From the NCBI GenBank assembly GCA_020849725.1, contig JADLAZ010000042.1:1-34639 (forward strand): a stretch of 34,639 nt of DNA, given 5' to 3'. The position numbers and the translations under genes were made by a program. This document shows, in pieces, positions 16,631 to 24,593 of the stretch (the first letter of the stretch is position 1; each line of letters starts with the position of its first letter). A model generated the notes under the pieces. That model was not told where the DNA came from. It did not search any database and saw only the letters and a list, made by a program, of their open reading frames with translations. The DNA comes from Chloroflexota bacterium. Its GTDB lineage: Bacteria; Chloroflexota; Chloroflexia; Thermomicrobiales; JADLAZ01.

Positions 16631-17488
16631 ATGCGGGCGGGTGTGGTCGGGTTGATGCCAGCCGATCTGCGTGACGTGACTGCGGCGACGGCGAGCCGGA
16701 TCCGGGGTCTCGGCTTCACTGGCGTCAGTTGCGTGCTGAGCGACCCGTTCGCCTACACGCAGGATGATCTGGAGCGAGTCCGCGCCGTTTTGGCCGAGGC
16801 TGGCGTGCAGGTTGCCCAGGCTAATGCGCGCTACCCGGACCTGATCCACCCTGACGCCAGCCAGCGCGCGGCGGGATTGCGCGCGCTGCGTCAGGCGTGC
16901 GTGGCGGCGCGCTGGCTGGAGGCTGCCACCGTCTACGTCCGGCCCGGCAGCCTCAACCCGGCTGGCTCATGGACGCCGCATCCGGAGAACACGCACCCAC
17001 GGACGCTTGCTCGGCTGATCGTCAGCCTCAAGGAGGCAGCGGCCGCCGCTGCCGACCTGGGCGTCGTGCTGGCGCTGGAGGGGCATGTGGTGTCGTCGTT
17101 GGACACGCCGGAGCGGCTGCGCTCCGTGCTGGACGCCGTCGGCTCGCCAGCGCTGCGGCACAACGTCGACCCGGTCAACATGATCGGCTCACTGGTCGAT
17201 GCCTACGACTCGACGGAGTTCCTCGGCCGGCTGTTCGCCGTGCTCGGGCCGACCATCGTCGCCGCGCACGCCAAGGATGTGCGCGTCGAGAACCGGCTGG
17301 TGCTGCACCTGGAGGAGTGCGTGCTGGGCGAGGGTCTGCTCGACCAGATCACATTCTTACAGCTGTTCGAGGCAGCCTGTCCCGACGGCTACGTCATGAT
17401 CGAGCATCTGCCAGACGAGCAGGTGCCGGCCGCCAAGCAGGCGCTCGACGCGGCCGCCGTTGCTGCTGGCATCGCCTGGCGCGATTGA
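16631..17488 (+). CDS. sugar phosphate isomerase/epimerase-like TIM barrel protein
   Basis: A 285-residue protein of the xylose-isomerase-like (AP endonuclease 2) superfamily. Likely divalent-metal ligands fall on the expected strands: Glu150 (VVLALEGH), Asp180 (RHNVDPVN), His213 (VAAHAKDV) and Glu258 (YVMIEHLP). Relatives isomerise or epimerise ketoses, inositol intermediates or sugar acids; the substrate here is not readable. Translation starts at the second of two in-frame ATGs: GAGGAG abuts ATG 16625 directly, whereas it lies 6 nt before 16631. It has its own promoter and sits ~3 kb from the rhamnonate-dehydratase-like gene, so a role in the same sugar-acid metabolism is possible but unproven. 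Confidence 0.88.
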   Translation: MRAGVVGLMPADLRDVTAATASRIRGLGFTGVSCVLSDPFAYTQDDLERVRAVLAEAGVQVAQANARYPDLIHPDASQRAAGLRALRQACVAARWLEAATVYVRPGSLNPAGSWTPHPENTHPRTLARLIVSLKEAAAAAADLGVVLALEGHVVSSLDTPERLRSVLDAVGSPALRHNVDPVNMIGSLVDAYDSTEFLGRLFAVLGPTIVAAHAKDVRVENRLVLHLEECVLGEGLLDQITFLQLFEAACPDGYVMIEHLPDEQVPAAKQALDAAAVAAGIAWRD

Positions 17489-17535
17489 CGTCGGTTGGTC
17501 AGCGCCGGTGCTAGCGAGCACGCCAGTGACATCAG

Positions 17536-19278
17536 CTACTGACCGCTGGGCAGTGCCGTGACTGTCAGGTTGTCGAAGCGGGTCTCGCTGGCGCCACCGC
17601 GCACGGGCACTGCGACGCCGAGCCAGGCTGTGCCCGTGCGATAGGTGCTGTCAGTGGCCTGCACGACGCTCGCGCCATTGATGAGGCCGGTGATAGTCGC
17701 GTCGAGGCAGCGCAGCTCGAGGCGGTTCGTCTGGTTGTTCTGGCGCACGACCGTCGCGCTGCGCCAGTCGGCCAGCAGCGTCTCTCGGCCGGCGTCGCCG
17801 CGCGCGAGCGCCACCTGACGCCGCGCCGGGTTGACCAGCAGGCGGTAGCCGGCGTTGCCTGGCATGGTCTGGTCGCGGCAGGCGAGCGCGATGACCCGGT
17901 CGACCGGCTCGCCGACCAGCCGCGCATCGACACTCAGGGTGACGTTGCCGTAGGAGCCGGCCAGCGCCGCGGTCATGATCGCCGGTGGCGCGGTGGGACC
18001 AGCGGCGGCGATGGTGTATTCGCCCTGCTCATAGCCGAGGCGGTAGCCGGCGCCGTCGGCCGCAGCCCGTGGCAGCAGGCCCAGCGCCGCATTGCTGAAC
18101 GTGTCGCGCACGATGCGCAGGGGTGTCGCGGTGGGGAGCGCTGTTAGCACGCGCGTGGCCGTCGAGCGCGGCGTCGGACTGGCGGGGGCGCGACTGGCGG
18201 CCGACGCCGGCTGCGTCGGCGCCGGCGGCGTCCCAACCGTCTCGGCGACCTCAGCCACGGGTACCGGCGTAGTCTCGGGGTCGTCCGGGAGAGTGCTGCC
18301 GATGATGGCCAGAGCGATGAAGGCCACGACCACCAGGGCGATCAGGCCGCCGATGATGCCGATGACCCAGAGCAGGCAGGTGCAGCCGGCGCTGCGCCGT
18401 GGCCGGGGGCGAGACGCCGGCTGCGGCGCGCGTCCCTCCGTCACCGCCGGGCGGCTGGCACGCTGGCGGCCCCGCGGCGGGGCAATGGCTGACCGCTCGG
18501 CCACGCGTGGGGCCGGCTCAGTGGCCATGGCGATGGCTGGCGCGGCAATGGCTGCCGCCGGTGATGACGTTGGCTCCGCCGGTGATGGCGGCGGCTCCAC
18601 CAGTCGGCCGGTGTCCAGGTCCAGCGCTGGTGCCCAGCCTATCGCATCGCCTGGCTCGTCGCGCGCATCTGGCTCGATCGACGGCGGCGCCGCTGCTGCG
18701 TCGGCTGGCGGCGCCTCGCCGAGCGACCACGATGGCGGTTGGAAGAGTAGCGCCGGATTAAGCCAGTCAGGAGTCGTCGTCGGTGCGGCCACGGCGGCCG
18801 GTGGCGAGCCTGGCGCGGCACTGCCGGCCGGCTCAGTCCATTCGGCCGGCGCTGGCTCGCGTTGTGCGCCGGTGTGGGGTGCGGGTTCGACACTGGCGAG
18901 CCAATCGAGCCACGCCGGCGCGTCCGGGTCGGTCGCTGGCGGCAGGATCGCCGCTGGGTCCAGGCGCTGCGCCCAGGTCGGGCGGCGCAGGCCGAACTCC
19001 CAAACCGACACATCCTGCAGGGCGATCAGCGTCGGCTGGCGCGCTTCGAGCCGTGCCGCCAGTGGCGCATCGTAGCGCTGCTCGGCCAGCGCCGCCGACG
19101 ACACGAGCGCGATGGCCACCGGCGCGGCATCGAGCGCCGCCACCCCGCCACTGGCTGGGTCCAGCGGCGTGTCCGGCCGGGCCAGCACCGGCGCCAGACC
19201 GGCGGCGGTCAGTCGGGCGGCCAGGTCGGCAGCCGGGCGGGCGTCGCCGGCACTGTGCCAGATGACGTACTCGTCCAT
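17536..19278 (-). CDS. transmembrane protein with TIR-like N-terminus and LamG-like C-terminus
   Basis: A 580-residue protein of unusual layout. Residues 1-~130 look like a degenerate TIR/TIR_2 domain: YVIWHSAGDARPAADLAARL, then a VAIALVSSAAL strand and TLIALQDV. Next come a ~165-residue Pro/Ala linker, a basic patch, one strong membrane helix (~301-327), a second Thr-Pro-rich linker and a C-terminal jelly-roll-like domain (~389-578) of LamG/DUF1349 character ending ETRFDNLTV. The N-terminus should be cytoplasmic and the C-terminus outside. The Glu expected after the fourth TIR strand for NAD+ cleavage is not seen (QRYDAPLAAR instead), so the domain may serve only for protein contact. GGAG lies 5 nt before the ATG. 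Function unknown; a surface sensor or anchor is a guess. Confidence 0.8.
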   Translation of the reverse strand: MDEYVIWHSAGDARPAADLAARLTAAGLAPVLARPDTPLDPASGGVAALDAAPVAIALVSSAALAEQRYDAPLAARLEARQPTLIALQDVSVWEFGLRRPTWAQRLDPAAILPPATDPDAPAWLDWLASVEPAPHTGAQREPAPAEWTEPAGSAAPGSPPAAVAAPTTTPDWLNPALLFQPPSWSLGEAPPADAAAAPPSIEPDARDEPGDAIGWAPALDLDTGRLVEPPPSPAEPTSSPAAAIAAPAIAMATEPAPRVAERSAIAPPRGRQRASRPAVTEGRAPQPASRPRPRRSAGCTCLLWVIGIIGGLIALVVVAFIALAIIGSTLPDDPETTPVPVAEVAETVGTPPAPTQPASAASRAPASPTPRSTATRVLTALPTATPLRIVRDTFSNAALGLLPRAAADGAGYRLGYEQGEYTIAAAGPTAPPAIMTAALAGSYGNVTLSVDARLVGEPVDRVIALACRDQTMPGNAGYRLLVNPARRQVALARGDAGRETLLADWRSATVVRQNNQTNRLELRCLDATITGLINGASVVQATDSTYRTGTAWLGVAVPVRGGASETRFDNLTVTALPSGQ

Positions 19279-19500
19279 CGATGCTCCGACTGCGCTGGGC
19301 GGCGCGACGTGAGACCGTCCCTACCACCATCGGCCTACTGGCGGTGGAGATCAACGGGCCGCACCGGTCATTCGGGCGTCCCGCCCCCGTTCCGCTGGAT
19401 ACTGGCGCTTCAGAGCCGCCCGGCGGCAGCTTCGACTCCTGGGGGGCGACGGTCGACGACCATCATCGAGTGAACGACGGACTCGCCCGGCCGGCTGTTC

Positions 19501-19529
19501 TTGCCCTCACCGACCGGCAATGTTAGGAT
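19501..19529 (+). promoter_or_regulatory. promoter of infA with extended -10
   Basis: TTGCCC (19501-19506), a 17-bp spacer ending in TGT, TAGGAT (19524-19529). The TGn makes it an extended -10. The predicted start near 19536 gives a leader of about 200 nt. Confidence 0.62.
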
Positions 19530-19648
19530 AGCCGTGGCGCGCCGGCGGCGCGCAGTCCGGTCATGCCCCTGGGCCAAACGACGGCAGCGGACCGGACCGC
19601 CACGCTCCGCTCCGGCGTGAGTGATGACGAGGACAGGTGGAGGTGCGC

Positions 19649-19684
19649 ATGATGGCCGTGGCTTTCGGTTCGCTGCGGCTCTAG
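19649..19684 (+). CDS. 11-codon leader ORF upstream of infA
   Basis: ATG-ATG start with GGTGGAGG placed ~6 nt upstream; it encodes [11 protein letters not shown] and ends with TAG 49 nt before the infA start. Between them lies a GGCGC/GCGCC hairpin. The Shine-Dalgarno is better than that of several full genes here. It could be a translated leader tuning infA expression, or chance. Confidence 0.35.
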   Translation: MMAVAFGSLRL

Positions 19685-19733
19685 CAGGCGTCGGCGCTGG
19701 CCGGCGCCCTACTCCGTGAAGGAGCTGGACGAC

Positions 19734-20027
19734 ATGGTCAGACGCCCGACGTACCGTAAAGTCGCGCCGCGACCCGGCGGCGCGACCACCGCCCCCACTG
19801 GTCCGCGGCCGGCCGCGCACGACGCCGTTGCCGTCGAGGGCACCGTCACCGAGGCGCTGCCGAACGCGATGTTCACCGTCGAGCTGGAGAACGGCCACAA
19901 GGTGCTGGGCCACATCTCCGGCAAGATGCGCACGCGCTTCATTCGCGTGCTGCCGGGCGATCGGGTGACGATCGAGCTGTCGCCGTACGACCTGACTCGC
20001 GGTCGGATCACGTTCCGCCACAAGTGA
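19734..20027 (+). CDS. infA: translation initiation factor IF-1 with N-terminal extension
   Basis: A 97-residue S1/OB-fold protein that binds the ribosomal A site during initiation. Residues ~27-97 are nearly textbook IF-1: [54 protein letters not shown]. Ordinary IF-1 is ~72 residues; here ~25 extra basic, Pro/Ala-rich residues precede the domain. The ATG at 19734 has AAGGAG 9 nt upstream; a GTG at 19716 is possible but overlaps that Shine-Dalgarno. IF-1 genes normally sit in the secY-map-rpmJ ribosomal cluster, whereas this one stands alone with its own promoter and leader, so it may be a second or relocated copy. Confidence 0.95.
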   Translation: MVRRPTYRKVAPRPGGATTAPTGPRPAAHDAVAVEGTVTEALPNAMFTVELENGHKVLGHISGKMRTRFIRVLPGDRVTIELSPYDLTRGRITFRHK

Positions 20028-20142
20028 CGGCGGCTGGCCGGGCCTGATGGGTGCGGACCGCGCACGCGGGTGGCCGTGCCGATCATAGCCGTGGCCGGTT
20101 GTTGGGTGGTCATTGTCCGGTCCTCCGCCGCGTCGGTAGGCG

Positions 20143-20148
20143 TATAAT
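20143..20148 (+). promoter_or_regulatory. consensus -10 ahead of the rhamnonate-dehydratase-like gene
   Basis: A perfect TATAAT in otherwise GC-rich sequence, 42 nt before the start codon. No good -35 lies at 16-18 bp; the nearest TTG (TTGTCC) is 24 bp away, so an activator may be needed. Confidence 0.5.
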
Positions 20149-20189
20149 GGCGCCCTGGTTCGCGTGTGGCCCGCGGGAGGAGAACGGTG

Positions 20190-21380
20190 ATGAAGGTAGC
20201 GCGCGTGCGGCTGTGGGAACTGACCGGCAGCATGCCGTTCACCGGCGAGTTCTGGGAAGAGCGGCTGATCCGGCCGATCGACATCTATCCAGAGCACAAG
20301 ATTGAGGGCACGAGCTGGCTGCCGAAGCTGGAGCCGGGCCGCTACCGGATGCGGTCGATCTTTGTCGAACTGGAGACGGACGAGGGTATCTCCGGCATCG
20401 GCGGCCCGATCACATCGGACCAGGCGTTCATCATCGACCAGCAGATGCGCGGACTGATCGAAGGCGCCTACGCGCTGGCCCACGAGCGCCTGTGGGACCG
20501 CCTCTACCGCTCGCAGGTCCATGGCCGCAAGGGCGTGGCGATGATGGCGATCAGCGCGATCGACTGCGCGATGTGGGACCTGAAGGGTCGCGTCGCGAAT
20601 CTGCCGGTCCACCGCCTGCTGGGTGGACCGACGCGCACGGCGGTGCCGGCCTACGCCAGTGCCCTCGGTCACTCGCTGGAGCCGGACCTGGTGGCGCAGC
20701 GGGCGCGGGATCTCGTCGCCCAGGGCTACACCGCTACCAAGTGGTTCTATCGCCACGGGCCGAGCGACGGCCGCGCCGGCATGGTCAAGAACGAGGAGCT
20801 CGTCGCGACGTTGCGCGAGGCGGTGGGTCCGGACGTCGAGATCATGACCGATGCCTGGATGAGTTGGGATGTGCCGTACACGCTGGAGATGGCGCGTCGG
20901 TTGGAGCGGTACCGTCCGCGATGGATCGAGGAGCCGGTGCTGCCGGACAAGATCGATAGCTACGCCGCTATCCGTCGCCAGAGTCCCGTGCCGACCGCCG
21001 GCGGCGAGCATGAGTACACGCGCTGGGGACTGCACCAGCTCATGGCCGCCGGCGGCGTCGACGTTGTGCAGGCCGATATCTACTGGGCCGGTGGCATCAC
21101 CGAGACGCTGAAGATCTGTGCTATCGCCTCTGCCTACGACCTGCCAGTGATCCCGCATGGGCACTCGACACCGGCCAGCATCCACCTGATCGCGGCCCAG
21201 CCGGAGCCGCTGACACCGATGGTCGAGTACCTCATCAAGTGGAACACGATCCACCAGTGGTTCCTGAAAACACCGGTGGAGCCGGTCAACGGCCTGGTGC
21301 AGGTGCCGGAGACGCCGGGCATCGGCATGGACCTGGACGAGGCCAAGATCGAGGAGCGCCGCGAGCTGCGCTGGGAGTAG
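20190..21380 (+). CDS. L-rhamnonate-dehydratase-like enolase superfamily enzyme
   Basis: A 396-residue mandelate-racemase-type acid-sugar dehydratase. Metal ligands are in place: Asp221 (MTDAWMSW), Glu247 (WIEEPVLP) and Glu273 (TAGGEHEY), with the general base His323 (IPHGHS) and Lys184 (ATKWFYRHGP). The segments WFYRHGPSDGRAG, TDAWMSWDV and PVNGLVQVPETPGIG parallel L-rhamnonate dehydratases, which turn L-rhamnonate into 2-keto-3-deoxy-rhamnonate, but related sugar acids are possible. GGGAGGAG lies 7 nt before ATG 20190. A perfect TATAAT stands upstream. The SDR and sugar-importer genes converge on it from the other side, and a shared hairpin separates them, so a sugar-acid catabolic neighbourhood is likely. 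Confidence 0.85.
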   Translation: MKVARVRLWELTGSMPFTGEFWEERLIRPIDIYPEHKIEGTSWLPKLEPGRYRMRSIFVELETDEGISGIGGPITSDQAFIIDQQMRGLIEGAYALAHERLWDRLYRSQVHGRKGVAMMAISAIDCAMWDLKGRVANLPVHRLLGGPTRTAVPAYASALGHSLEPDLVAQRARDLVAQGYTATKWFYRHGPSDGRAGMVKNEELVATLREAVGPDVEIMTDAWMSWDVPYTLEMARRLERYRPRWIEEPVLPDKIDSYAAIRRQSPVPTAGGEHEYTRWGLHQLMAAGGVDVVQADIYWAGGITETLKICAIASAYDLPVIPHGHSTPASIHLIAAQPEPLTPMVEYLIKWNTIHQWFLKTPVEPVNGLVQVPETPGIGMDLDEAKIEERRELRWE

Positions 21381-21395
21381 CGCGCCGGCGGCCTA

Positions 21396-21423
21396 GCCGG
21401 CAGGACTTACCCACCCTGCCGGC
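21396..21423. terminator. bidirectional hairpin between dehydratase and SDR genes
   Basis: GCCGGCAGG (21396-21404) pairs with CCTGCCGGC (21415-21423), a perfect 9-bp stem with a 10-nt loop, in the 61-nt gap between convergent genes. Confidence 0.65.
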
Positions 21424-21441
21424 CAGGTCGTGGGGGCACGG

Positions 21442-22191
21442 TCAGCGGAGAGCGCCGCCATCGACGATCATCGTCCGGCCGGTGATCGACCGGTTGCGGG
21501 CGAAGAAGACGGCAGTGTCGGCGATGTCCTCCAGGCTGGGGATGTGGCCGAGCAGGTTGGTGCTGGCCTGGCGCTCGAATTGGGCGTCGCCCCAGAGCCG
21601 GCCCCAGCGCGTATCCATCAGGCCCGGCGCGATGCTGTTGACGGCGATGTCCGGCGCGAGCGCGATGGCGAGCGCCTTGGTCAGCATCTCAGTCGCACCC
21701 TTGGAGACACTGTAGGCCAGGCATGAGCCGCCCGGCCGCAGACCCGACACCGAGGTAATGTTGATCACCTGGCCGCCGCCGGTGCGGCGCATCACCGGCG
21801 CGCAGGCGCGGGCGCACAGCCACGGCGCTTTCGTGTTAACAGCCATGATTCGGTCCCAGTCAGCCTCGGTCATGCCCTCAAGATCGGTAAAGGGGACGAA
21901 GGCCGTCATGCCGGCATTGTTGACCAGCACGTCAATCCGGCCGAGGTCGTCAGTGACACGGTCGACCATGGCGTGCACCTGGGTACTATCGGAGACATCG
22001 GCCCGGATGGCGATCGCCTTGCGACCAGCAGTACGGATGTCGCCCACCGTCGCCTCCGCGTCGGCGACGGAGCGCGAGTAGTTGACAGCGATGTCGGCGC
22101 CGGCCGCCGCCAGCGCCAGACTGATCGCCCGGCCGAGGCCGGTGCCGCCGCCCGTGACCAGGGCCACCTGACCCGCGAGATCGGTTGACAT
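21442..22191 (-). CDS. short-chain dehydrogenase/reductase
   Basis: A 249-residue classical SDR with an NAD(P)-binding Rossmann fold: TGGGTGLG (13-20), the NNAG strand (91-94), catalytic Ser147, Tyr160 and Lys164 (YSVSK), and the usual PG motif (SIAPGLMDTR). The length is standard. FabG-like enzymes, sugar dehydrogenases and many others share this pattern; the neighbourhood (rhamnonate-dehydratase-like gene, sugar importer) favours a sugar or sugar-acid dehydrogenase, which is inference. ATG 22191 has GAGGAG ~6 nt upstream; a GTG at 22197 would overlap that site. Only 15 nt separate it from the upstream membrane-protein gene, so the two form an operon. Confidence 0.92.
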   Translation of the reverse strand: MSTDLAGQVALVTGGGTGLGRAISLALAAAGADIAVNYSRSVADAEATVGDIRTAGRKAIAIRADVSDSTQVHAMVDRVTDDLGRIDVLVNNAGMTAFVPFTDLEGMTEADWDRIMAVNTKAPWLCARACAPVMRRTGGGQVINITSVSGLRPGGSCLAYSVSKGATEMLTKALAIALAPDIAVNSIAPGLMDTRWGRLWGDAQFERQASTNLLGHIPSLEDIADTAVFFARNRSITGRTMIVDGGALR

Positions 22192-22206
22192 CGTCACTCC
22201 TCCTGC

Positions 22207-22959
22207 CTATTGCTCGTGCGTCGCACCGCCGGCCGGGCGTCTGCCCGCCACGGCCATCGGTGGGTCCGCGCCCGCTGCGTCCACCGGCGCTGGCGTAGCC
22301 AGCGCCACAGCGTGGGCGGGTTGGCGCAACGACTGCGCGCTGGTGCGAATTACATAGGTCGCCCACATGATAATGCCGAAAAGCTTGAGGCCGTCGTCCA
22401 GCAGGAAGTTCTGCCCCTGGTTGAGAAAACCCTGGTCGAAGATCTCTGACGCGGCGAAGAAGCCCAGCGCCAGCCCGATGATCAGGAAATCCGTCCGCCG
22501 CAGGATGATGACGGCGAACCCGAGCAAGAACATCGCCAGCAGCAGCCCATAGGTGAGCAGCACCACTTTTTCAGCGATGCCCAGGTACGCGGGGAACACA
22601 TACTCGTGCAGCGTCCACAGGTCGTCGATCCCGAGCACGGCCGACAGGCTGCCGCCGGCCAACAGCAGGGCGCGCAGCGCGCGGTCGCGTCCGATGGCGC
22701 CTGCGAACAGGCCAATAGCAGCCGCCGCGCACCAGGCGAGAACGCCCAGATAGGAGATCAGGCCCAGGTAGGGTGGGTACTGCGCGGTCTGCGACGGGTC
22801 GCGCACGAGAAACTGAGCGGGCACCCGGTTCTGCCAGGCGACGGCCAGCAGCACGGCCGCCGTCAGCAGGCACATCGCCGGCACGACGATGGCCAAACCG
22901 CGGACTTGCCGTGGGAGATCACCAGCGATCTCGGCGACGACGCGGCCGATACTACCCAT
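22207..22959 (-). CDS. polytopic membrane protein of unknown function
   Basis: A 250-residue protein with about seven predicted membrane helices (for example AIVVPAMCLLTAAVLLAVAW, YLGVLAWCAAAAIGLFAGAI, VVLLTYGLLLAMFLLGFAVI, FLIIGLALGFFAASEIF) and a short, Ala/Pro-rich cytoplasmic tail. A conserved-looking IDDLWTLHEYVFP loop and DQGFLNQG carry charged residues between helices. I recognise no family. AAGGA lies ~5 nt before ATG 22959; the open frame continues to 23433 but that part is antisense to the binding-protein gene. It is cotranscribed with the SDR gene downstream and separated from the importer by a 17-bp hairpin. Confidence 0.82.
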   Translation of the reverse strand: MGSIGRVVAEIAGDLPRQVRGLAIVVPAMCLLTAAVLLAVAWQNRVPAQFLVRDPSQTAQYPPYLGLISYLGVLAWCAAAAIGLFAGAIGRDRALRALLLAGGSLSAVLGIDDLWTLHEYVFPAYLGIAEKVVLLTYGLLLAMFLLGFAVIILRRTDFLIIGLALGFFAASEIFDQGFLNQGQNFLLDDGLKLFGIIMWATYVIRTSAQSLRQPAHAVALATPAPVDAAGADPPMAVAGRRPAGGATHEQ

Positions 22960-22982
22960 CCTCGTCCTTCGTCGTCTTTTCC

Positions 22983-23028
22983 CGGCACACCGCAGCAGGG
23001 ATGCCGATGGTCCTGCTGCGGTGTGCCG
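22983..23028 (-). terminator. 17-bp perfect hairpin after the binding-protein gene
   Basis: Bases 22983-22999 pair with 23012-23028 around a 12-nt loop, starting 17 nt past the stop of the solute-binding protein. No U-tract follows. It may end the importer transcript or protect its 3' end while letting some read-through into the membrane-protein gene. Confidence 0.75.
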
Positions 23029-23045
23029 ATCGACTGACTGGCTGC

Positions 23046-24533
23046 TCAGCCGCCCAGTTTGTACTTGGCGAAGATCTGCTCCATCTTCTGCTGAGCATCG
23101 GCGACGGCCTGGGCCGGCGCCACCTTGGTGACAACGACGGCCTGGACCATATCGGCCAGCACCAGTGTCGTGCCCACTTCGCCCAGAGCCGACATGAGCT
23201 TGGGTTCCGGCGGTGCGGGATAGCTCGCAAAGCGCGCATTCGTCACCAACTCCGGATAGCCTTTGAATTGGGGCTTGCTCTTCCAGAAGGGGTGATCGGC
23301 CAGGCCCTTGTACACGGGATACCAGCGGCCGCCGACGGCCTCGTAGGCTCGCTGGGCCACTTCCGGCTGCATGACGTACTTGAACATTGCCGTGGCCGCC
23401 TCGCGGTTCTTGGCTCCAGTGGTGACTGACCACGACCAGCCGCCCGCGCCGGAGAAGGTGCCGGCCTTGCCCTTCGGCACCGGCGCCATCTCCGTGTCGG
23501 CCAGCAGTTGCTGATCGTTGGCCACCAGCCAGGCGTAGATAGAGGCTGGGTTGATGACGAAGGCCGCCCGCTTCGACTGGTAGGCATTGTTGTTGCCGGT
23601 ATCATCCCAGGAGATGGCATCCGCCGGGATCAGCTTCTTTTCGAACCAGCGCTTGATGTACTCGACGGCCCCCACGGTTTCCGGCGAGTTCAGCGCCGGC
23701 TTGGTGCCCGTCTTGTCGACCAGCACGCCGCCCTCGTTCCAGATGATGCTCTGGGCATTGCCGGCGGTATCGGGCATGCGGCCCAGGCAGAGGCCGATGG
23801 CGTTCAGGTTGGGCGGGTTGTTGACCTTGGTCGCGACCTCTTCCAGTTCGACGAGCGTCTTGGGCGCCTCGCGCTTGCCGGTCGCCTTCTCAACCAGGTC
23901 GAGGCGAGTGAACATCGGCGAAACACCGCCGGTCTCCCACGGGATCGACCAAACCTTGTTCTCGCTCGATACCCCGGCCAGGGTGGACTCGTAGAAGCCG
24001 CCGCCCCAGTCCTTGATCTCGTTGAAGAGCGACGTCATATCGACGAGGATGCCCTTCTCTTTGTAGAAGAGGACATTGCTGAGCATGGCGCCGTCGGGTA
24101 GGGCCTTGGCCTCGATCGCCGCCGCTAGCTTCTGGGTGAAGACGGCGTTCTCGACGATGTTGTACTCGACCTCGCCGCCGTTGTCCTTCCCCCACTTCGA
24201 AAAGACGTTGCCGAGATACTCATCGCCCTGGGGGGTGAAGCTCTGCCAGCCCCAGACGACCATCTTCTGCCCGCTGAGGTTGGCTGTCATGCCTGGCTTG
24301 GCCGCCGCCGCCGGGGCCGTGGTGGCCTGGGCGGCCGGCGCTGTAGTTGCCGCCGCCGCCGGCTTGGTCGGCTCGGCGGCCTTGGGCGCAGCGGTCGGGG
24401 CCGCTGGCGCCGCCGTGGGTGCGGCCGGGGCGCCGCAGGCGGCCAGCACCGCTGGCAGTGCCACGAGGCCGGCCGCGCCCAGGCCGCGCCACAGCAGCGT
24501 TCGACGGGTGATACGAGCAGGGATATGCGCCAT
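23046..24533 (-). CDS. extracellular solute-binding protein of a sugar ABC importer
   Basis: A 495-residue family 1 (MalE-like) binding lipoprotein. The signal carries a twin arginine (RITRRTLLWRG, R10-R11), a hydrophobic core and lipobox LAAC with Cys33; the RR suggests export by the Tat route, though Sec is possible. An Ala/Pro/Thr linker (34-80) tethers the two-lobed receptor (MVVWGWQSFTPQGDEY...; GAGGWSWSV; NREAATAMFKYVMQPEVA). Such receptors deliver mono- or oligosaccharides to MalF/MalG-type permeases, here the two genes just upstream. AAGGAGG is 7 nt before the ATG. The receptor gene comes last, after a small hairpin, which may raise its level relative to the permeases. Confidence 0.94.
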   Translation of the reverse strand: MAHIPARITRRTLLWRGLGAAGLVALPAVLAACGAPAAPTAAPAAPTAAPKAAEPTKPAAAATTAPAAQATTAPAAAAKPGMTANLSGQKMVVWGWQSFTPQGDEYLGNVFSKWGKDNGGEVEYNIVENAVFTQKLAAAIEAKALPDGAMLSNVLFYKEKGILVDMTSLFNEIKDWGGGFYESTLAGVSSENKVWSIPWETGGVSPMFTRLDLVEKATGKREAPKTLVELEEVATKVNNPPNLNAIGLCLGRMPDTAGNAQSIIWNEGGVLVDKTGTKPALNSPETVGAVEYIKRWFEKKLIPADAISWDDTGNNNAYQSKRAAFVINPASIYAWLVANDQQLLADTEMAPVPKGKAGTFSGAGGWSWSVTTGAKNREAATAMFKYVMQPEVAQRAYEAVGGRWYPVYKGLADHPFWKSKPQFKGYPELVTNARFASYPAPPEPKLMSALGEVGTTLVLADMVQAVVVTKVAPAQAVADAQQKMEQIFAKYKLGG

Positions 24534-24557
24534 TGATCAGCCTCCTTCGGAGCGTGT

Positions 24558-24576
24558 TCATCCGCCGCGCGGATGA
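24558..24576 (-). other. small hairpin between permease and binding-protein genes
   Basis: TCATCCGC and GCGGATGA, perfect 8-bp arms with a 3-nt loop, in the 60-nt gap just 5' of the binding-protein Shine-Dalgarno. Hairpins at such joints in sugar operons often act as RNA-processing or stability elements that allow more receptor than permease; that role is inferred. Confidence 0.45.
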
Positions 24577-24593
24577 TTCAACCAGGCCGTGCG

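Larger units (their letters stand above)
19279..19733. other. intergenic region and long leader of infA
   Basis: A 455-nt stretch between the divergent TIR-like gene and infA. It contains a well-spaced promoter (19501-19529), a ~200-nt leader with a GCGCGCC-ggc-GGCGCGC hairpin soon after the transcript start, and an 11-codon ORF (19649-19684) with a Shine-Dalgarno. I found no clear promoter for the leftward gene. Confidence 0.6.

Noticed and set aside
17489..17535. GGTCAG/CTGACC hairpin between the TIM-barrel and TIR-like genes
   Set aside because: Only 6 bp with a loop of about 38 nt, and the right arm overlaps the stop of the TIR-like gene; too weak to call a terminator.
19410..21254. 614-aa open frame antisense to infA and the rhamnonate-dehydratase-like gene
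   Set aside because: It crosses two real genes and their promoters, has no Shine-Dalgarno, and its composition is that of a high-GC shadow frame.
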